Shown one piece after another: positions 25,503 through 33,997 of a stretch of DNA of 64,000 bases. Position numbers and translations under genes: made by a program. Under the pieces are notes generated by a model, which had not been told where the DNA came from, made no database searches, and saw only the letters and a list, made by a program, of their open reading frames with translations. The first letter of the stretch is position 1, and each line of letters begins with the position of its first letter. The DNA is from Acidobacteriota bacterium (GTDB lineage: Bacteria; Acidobacteriota; Thermoanaerobaculia; Multivoradales; Multivoraceae). The stretch covers positions 1 through 64,000 of the forward strand of contig JAJCXN010000020.1 of the NCBI GenBank assembly GCA_029263415.1. The letters run 5' to 3'.

Positions 25503-26921
25503 CTAGATCGCGGCGACTTCTTCTATGGGCTCTTCCGGCTCCTCCTCTTCCTCGGGCTCCTCCTCTTCTACAGGATCCGCTTCGGCATCCAATGGGATCT
25601 CGTAGGGGATTGAGCCGTCTACACAGTGCAAGTGCATTCTGGTGCGCAAGAGCAGGCAGCCGGCACCGACCGCTGGACTCGCGTTCGACCCGCGCTCGCC
25701 GAGGTAGTTCTGAGCCAGTTTCTCGTACTCGAGACCGGTCTTGATCACCGATACGTAGCCGGAGGTCGACTGAATGTAGAGCATGCCGTCCGCGGCAACC
25801 ATCGACGCCCGGTTGCGTCCGTGCCCGATGCGCTGGTTGTACAGCACCTTGCCGGTCATTGGTTCCCGGGCCGTCAACACCCCTTGGTCGGTGACCGTGT
25901 AGAAGATGCCGTCCAGCAGGATCGGCGACGCGTTCTGCGGCGCGAACTTGACGTCCGTCCACAACTGCGAGATCTTGGTGTCAGCACCAGAGCCAGTCAG
26001 TTGAATGCCGACGTTGCTCTTGACGTTGTGGGCGCCGCCGGCCACCACCACCAAATCTCCTTCAACAACTGGTGAGGCGACGATCTGATTGATCACGTAC
26101 TCGGTCTTCCACAAGAGCTTTCCGGTCTTGGCGTCGTTCGAAGTAAGGCCGCCTGACTGCGCCACCCAGACCTCTTCGCCTGCGCCACGGTCAACAACCA
26201 GCGGGCTCGAATAGGTGCAGCAATAGTCCGGCAGTGCGGTACGCCAAAGCTCCTCGCCAGTCTGGCGATCAAGCGCAGCAAGCCACCCAGGGTCGGCGTC
26301 ACCGGCACTCTCGCCATCCCTCAGCACGACGACGGCCTGTGATGTGAGCGCGGAAGAGCTGGCTGCGCCGTAGCGAGAAACATCTGCGTAGGTTTCGTCA
26401 ACTAGTTGCTTCCACATCACCTCGCCAGTGTCTTGGGCTAGTTTGTAGACCACGTCGCCGAAGAATACGTAGACCCCTTCTTCGCCTGCGACCGGAGTTG
26501 TGGCAGCCCGAGTACTTGTACGATGAATCTTCTCGGGATCCGCTTGGAACAAATCTTTTGTCCAGAGAACCTCGCCCGTGACACCGTCGATTGCCATCGC
26601 AGAACGCCAGGGTACATCATTGCCCGCGGAAGCATCTGGAGTCCGGACATAGGTCAGGAACACGCGGCCGTTTTTGATGATTGGTGATGAGTTGCCCGGG
26701 CCAGGAATCTCGGTCTTCCAGCGCACGTTGGGTGCGTCCTGTGCCCAGTGCACCGGCAAGCCAACGGCCGAGCTGATGCCGTTGCGCTGAGGGCCACGCC
26801 ACTGCGACCATTCTTCGGGCCCGGGCGCCCCGGGCGCTCCGCAACCAGCCGCGAGCAGCAGGCCAGCCACGAGAGAACAAGACAGAAGAAACTTCCGCGA
26901 ACGCCTGACTTCAATTGACAT
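25503..26921 (-). CDS. PQQ-type beta-propeller lipoprotein
   Basis: A 472-residue exported protein with lipobox LLAAGC after a short signal peptide. The mature part starts EEWSQWRGPQRNG, the usual opening of acidobacterial and planctomycete PQQ-like (BamB-like) propellers, and has repeated blades with W-x-x-(D/A)-x-x-TG-E-(V/L)-x-W patterns: DGVTGEVLWTKDL, AQDTGEVMWKQL, DRQTGEELWRTA, DAKTGKLLWKTE. No catalytic residues are evident, so a scaffold or binding role is likely. The C-terminus is a striking Glu/Pro tail (about 25 residues). The ATG at 26921 overlaps the upstream sulfatase-like gene by 11 bp, so the two are translationally linked. Confidence 0.87.
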   Translation of the reverse strand: MSIEVRRSRKFLLSCSLVAGLLLAAGCGAPGAPGPEEWSQWRGPQRNGISSAVGLPVHWAQDAPNVRWKTEIPGPGNSSPIIKNGRVFLTYVRTPDASAGNDVPWRSAMAIDGVTGEVLWTKDLFQADPEKIHRTSTRAATTPVAGEEGVYVFFGDVVYKLAQDTGEVMWKQLVDETYADVSRYGAASSSALTSQAVVVLRDGESAGDADPGWLAALDRQTGEELWRTALPDYCCTYSSPLVVDRGAGEEVWVAQSGGLTSNDAKTGKLLWKTEYVINQIVASPVVEGDLVVVAGGAHNVKSNVGIQLTGSGADTKISQLWTDVKFAPQNASPILLDGIFYTVTDQGVLTAREPMTGKVLYNQRIGHGRNRASMVAADGMLYIQSTSGYVSVIKTGLEYEKLAQNYLGERGSNASPAVGAGCLLLRTRMHLHCVDGSIPYEIPLDAEADPVEEEEPEEEEEPEEPIEEVAAI

Positions 26922-28452
26922 AGCCAAGTCTCTCTAGTTGTTCGATGTCTTCGGGCGAGAGTTCCGGTCCCTCGCCCATCTCGATGTCGCCCGACCACCC
27001 GGCAAGCAACTGTTTCAGTCCTGGCAGCACATTGGCTAGTCGTTCGTCTTCGACGGGGACCAAGTTCTCAGCTTCCAAGGGGTCTGCGACTAAGTCATAC
27101 AGCTCCAGGTACTCCTGTTCCAACCCTGGGTACCGAATCAACTTCCATTGTGTCGTCTGCACTGAGTGAATGAAGCTCTCATGATTCAGTTGGTAGCCGC
27201 GATCACTGTGCTGTTTCGTGCGAGCCCGATTGCTGGCGAACGCTGGCGACCGACTCGAGCGGCCGGTTTCGCTAAACAGCGACTCGCCTTCGAGCGGATA
27301 CGGAAACGTGTCATTCCAGTCTAGGAGATCGAGCACACTTGGCAAGAGATCGGTGGTCTCGGCGAGGCGGTCGTTGCGCCCCGGTTCGATACCAGGCCCA
27401 GCAAATACCAACGGAATCCGGATCTGCTCTTGGAACACTGAGGTGCCATGGTTGAGATTGAGTTGCGTCGCGCGCTCGAACAGGGTCTCACCGTGATCCG
27501 CAGTAACAATGACCAATGTGTCATTGAGGTCGAGCACGTTGAGCAACTTGCCCAGCTGCTCGTCTTGATAGCGCAGCCCCACGTCGTACCGATCAACGAA
27601 GTGGTTCTCGAATTCAATGGGGTTGCCATCGATGTCGGTGATCTCTTGGTACTCCTGGACGAAAGCGGCACGCTTGCCGGGCTCAGGTGACACGAAGTCA
27701 TCGTTGAACTGCGCGCGGTAGCGAAACGGACCGTGGGCGTCATAGAAGTGGACGAACAGAAAGAACGGGTTCTCGGTCTCCGCGGCACGCAGCTGGGCAA
27801 GCCACTCGATCGCTCGCGCCACAGTGTCCTCACCGTTGCGACGACGCTGCATCTCGCTATCGTAGTGATCGAACCCTTGACTGAGACCAGTGATCTGCTT
27901 CCTCAACGGGTGTCCGCTGACGAACCCGCCGGTACTGAAGCCGTGATTCTTGAAGACCTCAGGAAGCGAAAGGAAATCATCCGCGAGCTTGCGACTGTTT
28001 TCTCCCACTTTGTGAGTCCGCGGGTAAAGCCCGGTGAACATAGTTGCGTGCGAAGGGTTGGTGATCGTCATCTGAGCGACTGCTCGATCAAAGACTAGTC
28101 CCCTGCCACCGAGTGCGTCCAAATGCGGTGAGGTGTCGCGCTCGTAGCCGTAGATGCCGAGGTGATCTTGGCGGGTGGTGTCTAGTGAGACAAAGACGAC
28201 ATTAGGCGGATCAGGCACCTCGCTGGCACAACCGGCGACGAACAGCAGCGGGAACGCGAAGGAAAGCAAGCCAATAGTTTCACCAAGCCGGTGCCAGCGG
28301 TGCCAGCGGTGCCAGCGATGATGAAGCGATGGGGTGACACGCACTGGCCTACGGCAATCGACCGCAGTCGATCCCAGTGTGGGATCTCGGGAGAATCGGG
28401 GCCTTGGGCCCGCGGCGCGTTTCCAACTTCGACCAAGGCAAGCGAGCATAGA
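26911..28452 (-). CDS. Sulfatase-fold lipoprotein with Thr at nucleophile position
   Basis: An alkaline-phosphatase superfamily hydrolase at the cell envelope. After lipobox LLFVAGC comes the first metal site PNVVFVSLDTTRQDHLGIYG, the nucleophile region ITNPSHATMFTGLYPR, and second metal site residues in VIVTADHGETLFE. In true sulfatases the nucleophile position is Cys or Ser (C/S-x-P-x-R) that matures to formylglycine; here it is Thr-Asn-Pro-Ser-His, so phosphodiesterase or phosphotransferase chemistry, as in Thr-nucleophile members, is more likely. The start is uncertain: ATG 28452 is used, but the frame is open to 28611 and a GTG at 28344 would give a shorter leader. Overlaps the propeller gene downstream. 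Confidence 0.82.
   Translation of the reverse strand, partial: SMLACLGRSWKRAAGPRPRFSRDPTLGSTAVDCRRPVRVTPSLHHRWHRWHRWHRLGETIGLLSFAFPLLFVAGCASEVPDPPNVVFVSLDTTRQDHLGIYGYERDTSPHLDALGGRGLVFDRAVAQMTITNPSHATMFTGLYPRTHKVGENSRKLADDFLSLPEVFKNHGFSTGGFVSGHPLRKQITGLSQGFDHYDSEMQRRRNGEDTVARAIEWLAQLRAAETENPFFLFVHFYDAHGPFRYRAQFNDDFVSPEPGKRAAFVQEYQEITDIDGNPIEFENHFVDRYDVGLRYQDEQLGKLLNVLDLNDTLVIVTADHGETLFERATQLNLNHGTSVFQEQIRIPLVFAGPGIEPGRNDRLAETTDLLPSVLDLLDWNDTFPYPLEGESLFSETGRSSRSPAFASNRARTKQHSDRGYQLNHESFIHSVQTTQWKLIRYPGLEQEYLELYDLVADPLEAENLVPVEDERLANVLPGLKQLLAGWSGDIEMGEGPELSPEDIEQLERLGYVN
28290..28316 (-). repeat. 9-bp tandem repeat (HRW x3) before a lipobox
   Basis: GGTGCCAGC is repeated three times on the plus strand, giving His-Arg-Trp repeats in the n-region of the sulfatase-like protein's signal peptide. 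Confidence 0.85.
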
Positions 28453-28951
28453 AGGACTCACGGGACCGAGTTCTGAACTGGTGTGGCATGCACGATTGGG
28501 GCCTTCATCGAACGACCTCATCGCGAGAGCCCGGAAGAGGAGCGGAAGAGCGGAAGCGGGGAACGAGGAAAGCGGGGAAGGGCAAGCGCAAAGGGGAAGC
28601 GCAAAGGGCAAGGCGAAAAAGAGAGGCGCCGGATGATTCGGTTGCGCGGTTTGCGATTGCTGGGGTCTCGGTCATGCCAGGGAAGATAGTACTAAAGAGA
28701 CCAGGACCCAACGTCGGGCTTCGGCCGTCTCAGTAACACCGCGTCGTTCCAAGGCTTGGGCGACCGACCGCGCTCTTGTCCTTAGGCCAAACCGGAGTCA
28801 AAGAACTCGAAAGGCGGCGCCGCACTGCCAGTGCAGGCTACTGCACTCAGCCGACGTCAGAGCGAGTGCTAATCTTGTGGCAAGTAATGCCTGAAGCGAT
28901 CTCAACTCGAATTGATCTCGAGTCGAACAAACTCCGTCGAAGCCGATTCAG
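28453..28951. other. Divergent intergenic region with purine-rich tract
   Basis: About 500 bp separates two divergent sulfatase-like genes and should hold both promoters. At about 28540-28625 the plus strand is a low-complexity, purine-rich run (GGGAA/AAGG/GCAAAGG units). No coding frame looks real, though the minus-strand frame of the neighbouring gene stays open to 28611. No clear -10/-35 pair identified. Confidence 0.45.
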
Positions 28952-31087
28952 ATGAGCAATAGGGCCCTTCAAGGCATGGCTACCTGCCGCGGCGCTGCAG
29001 CCGTTTTGGCGTACCTCTTCTTCGTTGCGGCGTGTCAACCAGACGGTGCTAGTCGCGATTCTGCGGGCCTGGTGACGCTTGCTCCGCCGGCTTGCCACTC
29101 TCCGTCTGACGTGGCCGAGATCGGCAAGCCCTCTTCGCAGGGTGGCAACCGTCTGGTCAATGGCTGGTCGAGGGCGTCTGGAGGCAGCTTGGCAACGTCC
29201 AGAGGCCCGCGAAGCTCGATCCTCGTTCAAGCGGGTCCGGGGGCAGATCGACTTGCACTTAGGTTCACCGAACAGTTGTCGACGTTGTCAGCGTCGATTG
29301 GCTCGGAGAGTCTGGAGTCCAAGATCGAGGGGGCGACAGTGTTCTTGACGATTCCTCCATCGCTAGATTCCGCAACGGCGACGATCGATCTCGAGATTCC
29401 TTTTGGAAGCGAGCTAGTTGCCGCGCGTTTGCTTCCCGGCGAGTTTGCAGTTCCGGATGCTGGTTGGGGTATCGCGCTTCTGCCCGGTGGGCGGCGAGAC
29501 TGTTTCGTTGAGGCCGTTCCCGGCGCAGCGATCACCGCCGACATCGAAGCCCGTGAAGGCTCGAGGGTGGATATCGAGTTCACTTGGAGACTGCCGCAAG
29601 CCGAATCGTTCGAGGTCAGCTCTTCGAGCTTGCGTGCGCCATTCCCGGGAGCAACATCGTCTCCGGCCTACTTCTCGATCCACAACCGTGGCCACGATGC
29701 GATCAGCATCGCTGGGCTTGCGCATGAGGTTGCCGTGGACCCCGACCCGCCGCAAGCCACAGCTTCACCTGTGCGCCCGAGTGCAGTTGTTGTCTATGTA
29801 ATGGATGCTCTTCAAAGAGCAGCGCTTGAGCAACTTCCTGGAACCGACAGTGGTGACGATTGGCAAGCACTCCGAGATGCCGGTTTTGAGTTTCAAAATC
29901 ACCACTCTGTCGCGCCCAACACTCTTCCGTCGACCAAGGCGCTCTTCACCGGGAAGGTCTGGGCTCAAGGCGGAGGTAGGAGGTTGCCCGAGTCGACAGG
30001 GAGAACCTTGGCGGAGGATTTTGCGTCGGCCGGCTTCCTAACCGCGATGTTCTCCAACAACCCCTACGTGTCTCCCGAGTTCGGAGTGGATCGGGGATTC
30101 GACCATGTCTTTGGAGGTGAGATCACCACCTACGAGACTGAGAATACGGACTCAGCGGACATAGTGCACGCTGCCGACGAGTGGTTGTCGACGGCCGTAC
30201 AGAGCGGCCAGCCGGTATTTCTGTATCTCCATGTTTTGAACCCGCACAACCCCTATACGCCGCCTCCTCGGTTCACGTCGTGGATCGCTGCGCAGCGCCG
30301 CTCCACTGCAATCGGAACGACCAAGAGTCTGCTCGATTTGTCGCGAGGAACTAGAGCGTTTGGGGCTGAGGACACCCTGCATGTGCGTGATCTATATGTA
30401 GCCTCGACGCTCCAAGCTGTAGAGAGTCTCGGCGTCTTGAGAGAAAGTCTCCGCAAACATTTTCTGCCCGAGCAGACGCTCTTGGTGGTGACCTCTGATC
30501 ATGGCGAGGAACTAGGAGAGCACGGTAGCTTTCTTCATGGGTACACCCTGTTTGAAGAGATGCTTCATGTGCCCGCACTGCTGCATTGGCCCGGTTCGGT
30601 GCCGCCCGGCCGAAGCGGCGTTCTGTCAACCACCTTAGACTTGGAGTGCTACCTGCGATCCATCGTCGTTGCCCCTCGATCTGCGTGTTCGATGCACAAG
30701 GCTCTACTCGGGGTGACGCCGGCCACTCGGCTCGCCTATGCAGCAGCAGCAAGCCTCCGAGGCGGCGTCTACAGCGTGCGCGGAGATCAGTACAAGTTCA
30801 TCTTTGCGCCACAACGGGGAAATCGCTGGGGCATGGGGTCGGGCCCCGGTCGCCAGCGGGATGCTGAATACCTGTTCGATCTGGTCAATGACCCCACTGA
30901 ATCTTCCAACCTGCTTGCGGGGGCGCAGAGAGATCCCAAGTTGAAGGCTCAAGCGGACATGCTGCGCATAGCGTTGCAAGCGTGGGTTCAACAGCGGGAG
31001 ACGGAAACTGCCGAGTTGCGATCCGAGCATGCTCCGCCTGCGGAGACGGTCGAAAGGCTCGAGGCTCTTGGGTACGTCAACCATTGA
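28952..31087 (+). CDS. Sulfatase-fold lipoprotein with large N-terminal domain
   Basis: A 711-residue lipoprotein (lipobox FFVAAC). The first 250 residues form an additional strand-rich domain (IDLEIPFGSELVAARLLPG; repeated beta patterns) that I do not recognise. The hydrolase part begins VVVYVMDALQRAALEQ, has the nucleophile segment PNTLPSTKALFTG with Thr where formylglycine-forming Cys/Ser would be, and a metal site in LVVTSDHGEELGEHGSF. It is thus another Thr-type member, paralogous to the gene at 26911-28452, from which it diverges. Ends LEALGYVNH, like the other protein's LERLGYVN. Probable phosphodiester or related hydrolase; substrate unknown. Confidence 0.82.
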   Translation: MSNRALQGMATCRGAAAVLAYLFFVAACQPDGASRDSAGLVTLAPPACHSPSDVAEIGKPSSQGGNRLVNGWSRASGGSLATSRGPRSSILVQAGPGADRLALRFTEQLSTLSASIGSESLESKIEGATVFLTIPPSLDSATATIDLEIPFGSELVAARLLPGEFAVPDAGWGIALLPGGRRDCFVEAVPGAAITADIEAREGSRVDIEFTWRLPQAESFEVSSSSLRAPFPGATSSPAYFSIHNRGHDAISIAGLAHEVAVDPDPPQATASPVRPSAVVVYVMDALQRAALEQLPGTDSGDDWQALRDAGFEFQNHHSVAPNTLPSTKALFTGKVWAQGGGRRLPESTGRTLAEDFASAGFLTAMFSNNPYVSPEFGVDRGFDHVFGGEITTYETENTDSADIVHAADEWLSTAVQSGQPVFLYLHVLNPHNPYTPPPRFTSWIAAQRRSTAIGTTKSLLDLSRGTRAFGAEDTLHVRDLYVASTLQAVESLGVLRESLRKHFLPEQTLLVVTSDHGEELGEHGSFLHGYTLFEEMLHVPALLHWPGSVPPGRSGVLSTTLDLECYLRSIVVAPRSACSMHKALLGVTPATRLAYAAAASLRGGVYSVRGDQYKFIFAPQRGNRWGMGSGPGRQRDAEYLFDLVNDPTESSNLLAGAQRDPKLKAQADMLRIALQAWVQQRETETAELRSEHAPPAETVERLEALGYVNH

Positions 31088-31154
31088 GTGTGTGGCAGAG
31101 GGTGGCCGCTACGCCCTCGACCACCGTATCGTAGGGGACCAAACCCACGTGCTA

Positions 31155-32858
31155 CTACCCGGAAGTCGGCGCCCCGCCGCCCTCAACAAAGGTTAGGGCA
31201 GCCTCCAAGGCAGGGTGTACACCGCTGGGGTCTGGACAAATCTCGAGCAAGGACTTGTAGAAGCCCCGAGCAACATCCATGTCGCCTAAGGCCTCGGCTG
31301 CTTGGCCGGCACCAAAGAGGCTGTTGTAGCGATTCGGCGACCGAACCAACATCTCCTCATAAGCAGCAAGCGCCTCTGCAGGGCGCCCCGCAGCCAGCAA
31401 CATGTCACCGTACAGCTCGCCAGCCGGTAGCACCTCGCCCGGTGTCACCGGGTTCTTTTCAGTAGAGCCTTCCATCTCTGCTGCACGCCTTGCCAGCTCC
31501 AACCCTTGGTCCGGCTCTCCGGATTCATAAGCCAACCAAGCCTGCGCCGCGGTCTTTTGAATCGCGACTTGAACGCCCCAGTCGTAAGCACTGTTTAGTG
31601 CTGCCGCGGCTGTTTCCAGGCCTTCCAGCCGCGCAATCGCAGCACGCGCCGCTTTAGGTTGGCCAGATCGAGCGGCACCCAAAGCCACTGCGAACTCGGA
31701 GATGGCTTCCAAGTAGGGATACTGAACCCACATGATTTCCTCAGGCTGCCGCGGCTCGATGGCTGCTGCAGCCTCCCACTGGTGGCGCTCTAGCGCGATC
31801 CGTACCGGTATCGCCGCAAACGCGTACGCAGTCGCCGGATGATTTTGGAACGGCGCTTGAAGCTCGTTCACGGCCGCCAACACCTGCTCGGCGGCTCGGT
31901 CGTCCGCCTGCTGAAGATGGGCGTAGGCCAAGTAGTCCAGAGCATGGAAGTGATGTAGAGAAACCGTGCCCGCCGGAGTCCGTTCGGTCGATGCAATGGC
32001 CGCGCGCACGTTGAACTCGATTGACTCCTCCCAGAGCCCAAGCCGCGTGAAGATGTGACTGGTCATATGCAGAGCGTGGGTATTCTCAGGGGCCAAGTCG
32101 TCATAGCGCCTAGCGATGTCGAGGCCATCTGCTGCTAGCGGTGGAAAGTCATGCGCGTGAATTGCATAGTGGTGGGCCCCGGGATGCTTGGGCATCTTCT
32201 TGAGCAGATCCTTGAGAATCGCAGCTGCTTGGTGTTGGTTGGTATAGCTCTTGTCCTCGGGCGCTGCAGTGCCCAACAAAGCTAACGAATAGAACGCGGC
32301 CGCCTCGAGGTCCTCTGGAAAGGCTTGGTGTACTTCAGCCCAGCCGTCTTGGAACGCAGCCAGTCGAGCCTGCTCGCTTCTCTCGTCACCTTCATAGAAG
32401 GCAGCGAGCGCGGCTACGTAGCCAGCCTCGCGCTCACTGGTTCTACTCGCAGCCTTGGCAGCAGCAAGCCTTGCGCCGCCTGCAGCTAAGGCCTCTGTAG
32501 AGATCAGATCAGGCCAGAGTGGATGAACATAAGTCATCGCCACCCCCCAATGTGCGATCGCGCACTCTGGGTCCACCAGAGTGGCCGCTTCGAACGCCGG
32601 TTTGGCATTTGAGTAGTTCATGTGGTGCAACAAGCCGAGCCCAACTTCCAGATCAGTTTGAACCGCCGGGTCGCAGGATGTTGGAAAGTTGACCCGCCCC
32701 AAACTTTCGCCGTCTTGAGTGAGCACCTCAGTGCCCATTGCTCGGACCTCAGCTAGCCCCTCGTCCGGTGGACTGGAGCACGTGGATAGCAGAAGAGCCA
32801 TCGAGAGAGGTGCCAGGAGTATGGCTCCATGACTTCTTGAACGGGTACGCAGATTCAT
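31155..32858 (-). CDS. TPR-repeat lipoprotein
   Basis: A 567-residue exported protein: lipobox LLLSTC after a hydrophobic signal, a short linker, then helical repeats of TPR type (NYSNAKPAFEAATLVDPECA; GRPAEALAAYEEMLVRSPNR near the end). A HHYAIHAHDFPPLA segment and MTSHIFTRLGLW are conserved in a family of large TPR proteins of Acidobacteriota and Proteobacteria. Role is probably protein-protein interaction in the periplasm. ATG 32858 has GGAG at a good distance. No partner gene is evident. Confidence 0.8.
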   Translation of the reverse strand: MNLRTRSRSHGAILLAPLSMALLLSTCSSPPDEGLAEVRAMGTEVLTQDGESLGRVNFPTSCDPAVQTDLEVGLGLLHHMNYSNAKPAFEAATLVDPECAIAHWGVAMTYVHPLWPDLISTEALAAGGARLAAAKAASRTSEREAGYVAALAAFYEGDERSEQARLAAFQDGWAEVHQAFPEDLEAAAFYSLALLGTAAPEDKSYTNQHQAAAILKDLLKKMPKHPGAHHYAIHAHDFPPLAADGLDIARRYDDLAPENTHALHMTSHIFTRLGLWEESIEFNVRAAIASTERTPAGTVSLHHFHALDYLAYAHLQQADDRAAEQVLAAVNELQAPFQNHPATAYAFAAIPVRIALERHQWEAAAAIEPRQPEEIMWVQYPYLEAISEFAVALGAARSGQPKAARAAIARLEGLETAAAALNSAYDWGVQVAIQKTAAQAWLAYESGEPDQGLELARRAAEMEGSTEKNPVTPGEVLPAGELYGDMLLAAGRPAEALAAYEEMLVRSPNRYNSLFGAGQAAEALGDMDVARGFYKSLLEICPDPSGVHPALEAALTFVEGGGAPTSG

Positions 32859-33219
32859 GGCTTGCTCCATTGGTCCAGCAGGCAAAACTAGATGGTTTGA
32901 GTTTGTTGGTAACTGCCGAGTACTATACCCAAGCGGGACCATTCACACGTGCGCTGCCCATAGATCAAACTCGATCTCTGGCGTTGACCCAGGGACCTTC
33001 TTCAACCACAACCGAAGGGACAGAGTGTCTTTGACTGGAAGAATCCCCGGGGAGGATTCCCGACCCGTGTTGGGAGGCGGCTACTGAAGAACGGCCCGAC
33101 CTCTCCGTAGCCTCGGTGTTTCGGTTGCCTCCGTTGTCCCGCACACTGGGGTTCCGGGTCTGCGGCCGACCCGTGTTCGGCCCGCATCGCCTGGGTTCGC
33201 CAGTTAGTCTGTACGCCTT
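32859..33219. other. Intergenic region with weak hairpin
   Basis: About 360 bp between the VOC gene and the TPR gene (same strand). Holds a weak inverted repeat, GAATCC (33041-33046) with GGATTC (33054-33059), loop CCGGGGA, possibly a terminator for the VOC gene though 160 bp away. No coding frame supported. Confidence 0.4.
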
Positions 33220-33657
33220 CTACGTTGATGTGGCGGTGTCTTGCTTCAGGTGGCCTTTGCCTGGCACGTAGTTGACTTCGATTCGGATCCCGTCTGGATC
33301 TTCGAACAGGGTGGAGTAGTAGCCCGGCGCCCAACCACCATCTTCGGGAGCTCGAATGATCGTCGCGCCCAGAGCCAAGGCGGTCTGGTAGACCTCATCG
33401 ACATCGGAGTTGCTGCGCCCGCGGAAACAAAGGTGGTGAAGCCCCGGGCGACGTTGATGGAACTCGTCGCCGGCAAACTCATCTGCTGCTGGTGCGATTG
33501 AGATGCCGGTGCGGGCACCGATGCAATAGAAGTAGTCCGGCTGATCCATCAGGATCTGCATCTCCAGTGATTCGAGCAGACCCCGATAGAACGGAACTGA
33601 CCTCTGCATCGAGGACACAGTGAGTTGGATGTGAGCGATGCCGTTGATCTGGGCCAT
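33220..33657 (-). CDS. VOC/glyoxalase-fold protein
   Basis: A 145-residue protein of the vicinal oxygen chelate superfamily: INGIAHIQLTVSSMQRSVPFY at the start (metal His), RPGLHHLCFRG in the middle (second metal His) and FEDPDGIRIEVNYV near the end (metal Glu), the two beta-alpha-beta-beta-beta modules of the family. Members are glyoxalases, dioxygenases or resistance proteins; the substrate cannot be fixed here. GAGGA lies 7 bp before the ATG. Stands alone. Confidence 0.87.
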   Translation of the reverse strand: MAQINGIAHIQLTVSSMQRSVPFYRGLLESLEMQILMDQPDYFYCIGARTGISIAPAADEFAGDEFHQRRPGLHHLCFRGRSNSDVDEVYQTALALGATIIRAPEDGGWAPGYYSTLFEDPDGIRIEVNYVPGKGHLKQDTATST

Positions 33658-33997
33658 CTTGAATCCTCAAAGAGTCGGATGAACTTCCGCGGGTGGAGGT
33701 GATTGGAGCCGAGGGCACTCCATACGGAGTGTCGATCGCATCGAGTCTGTTTGGAGCTCGACGTTACTCATGGTGGTTCACCAATGGCAAGGAGGAACAC
33801 AAAGGTTCAACTTGTTCGAGTGTTGCTTTCGAGCAGGCCCGCCGGACCGCTCCGGGAGAGTAGGATTCGCTAGCGCTGTGAAGTAGGCCGTCAGCTAGAG
33901 GCTGTTTTCTCTGTGGGTGAGGCACTCACGGAGTTGCACCGAGCCTGTGCACTGGCATCGGTCGGCAGTTGCTCGGCGAACAAGAACGCGATGAGGC
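33658..33997. other. Divergent intergenic region, nothing recognised
   Basis: About 340 bp between the divergent VOC and permease genes, which should hold both promoters. No convincing promoter hexamers, repeats or coding frames. Confidence 0.4.

Noticed and set aside
26911-31087. Calling the two proteins true sulfatases
   Set aside because: The Cys/Ser needed for formylglycine is Thr in both.
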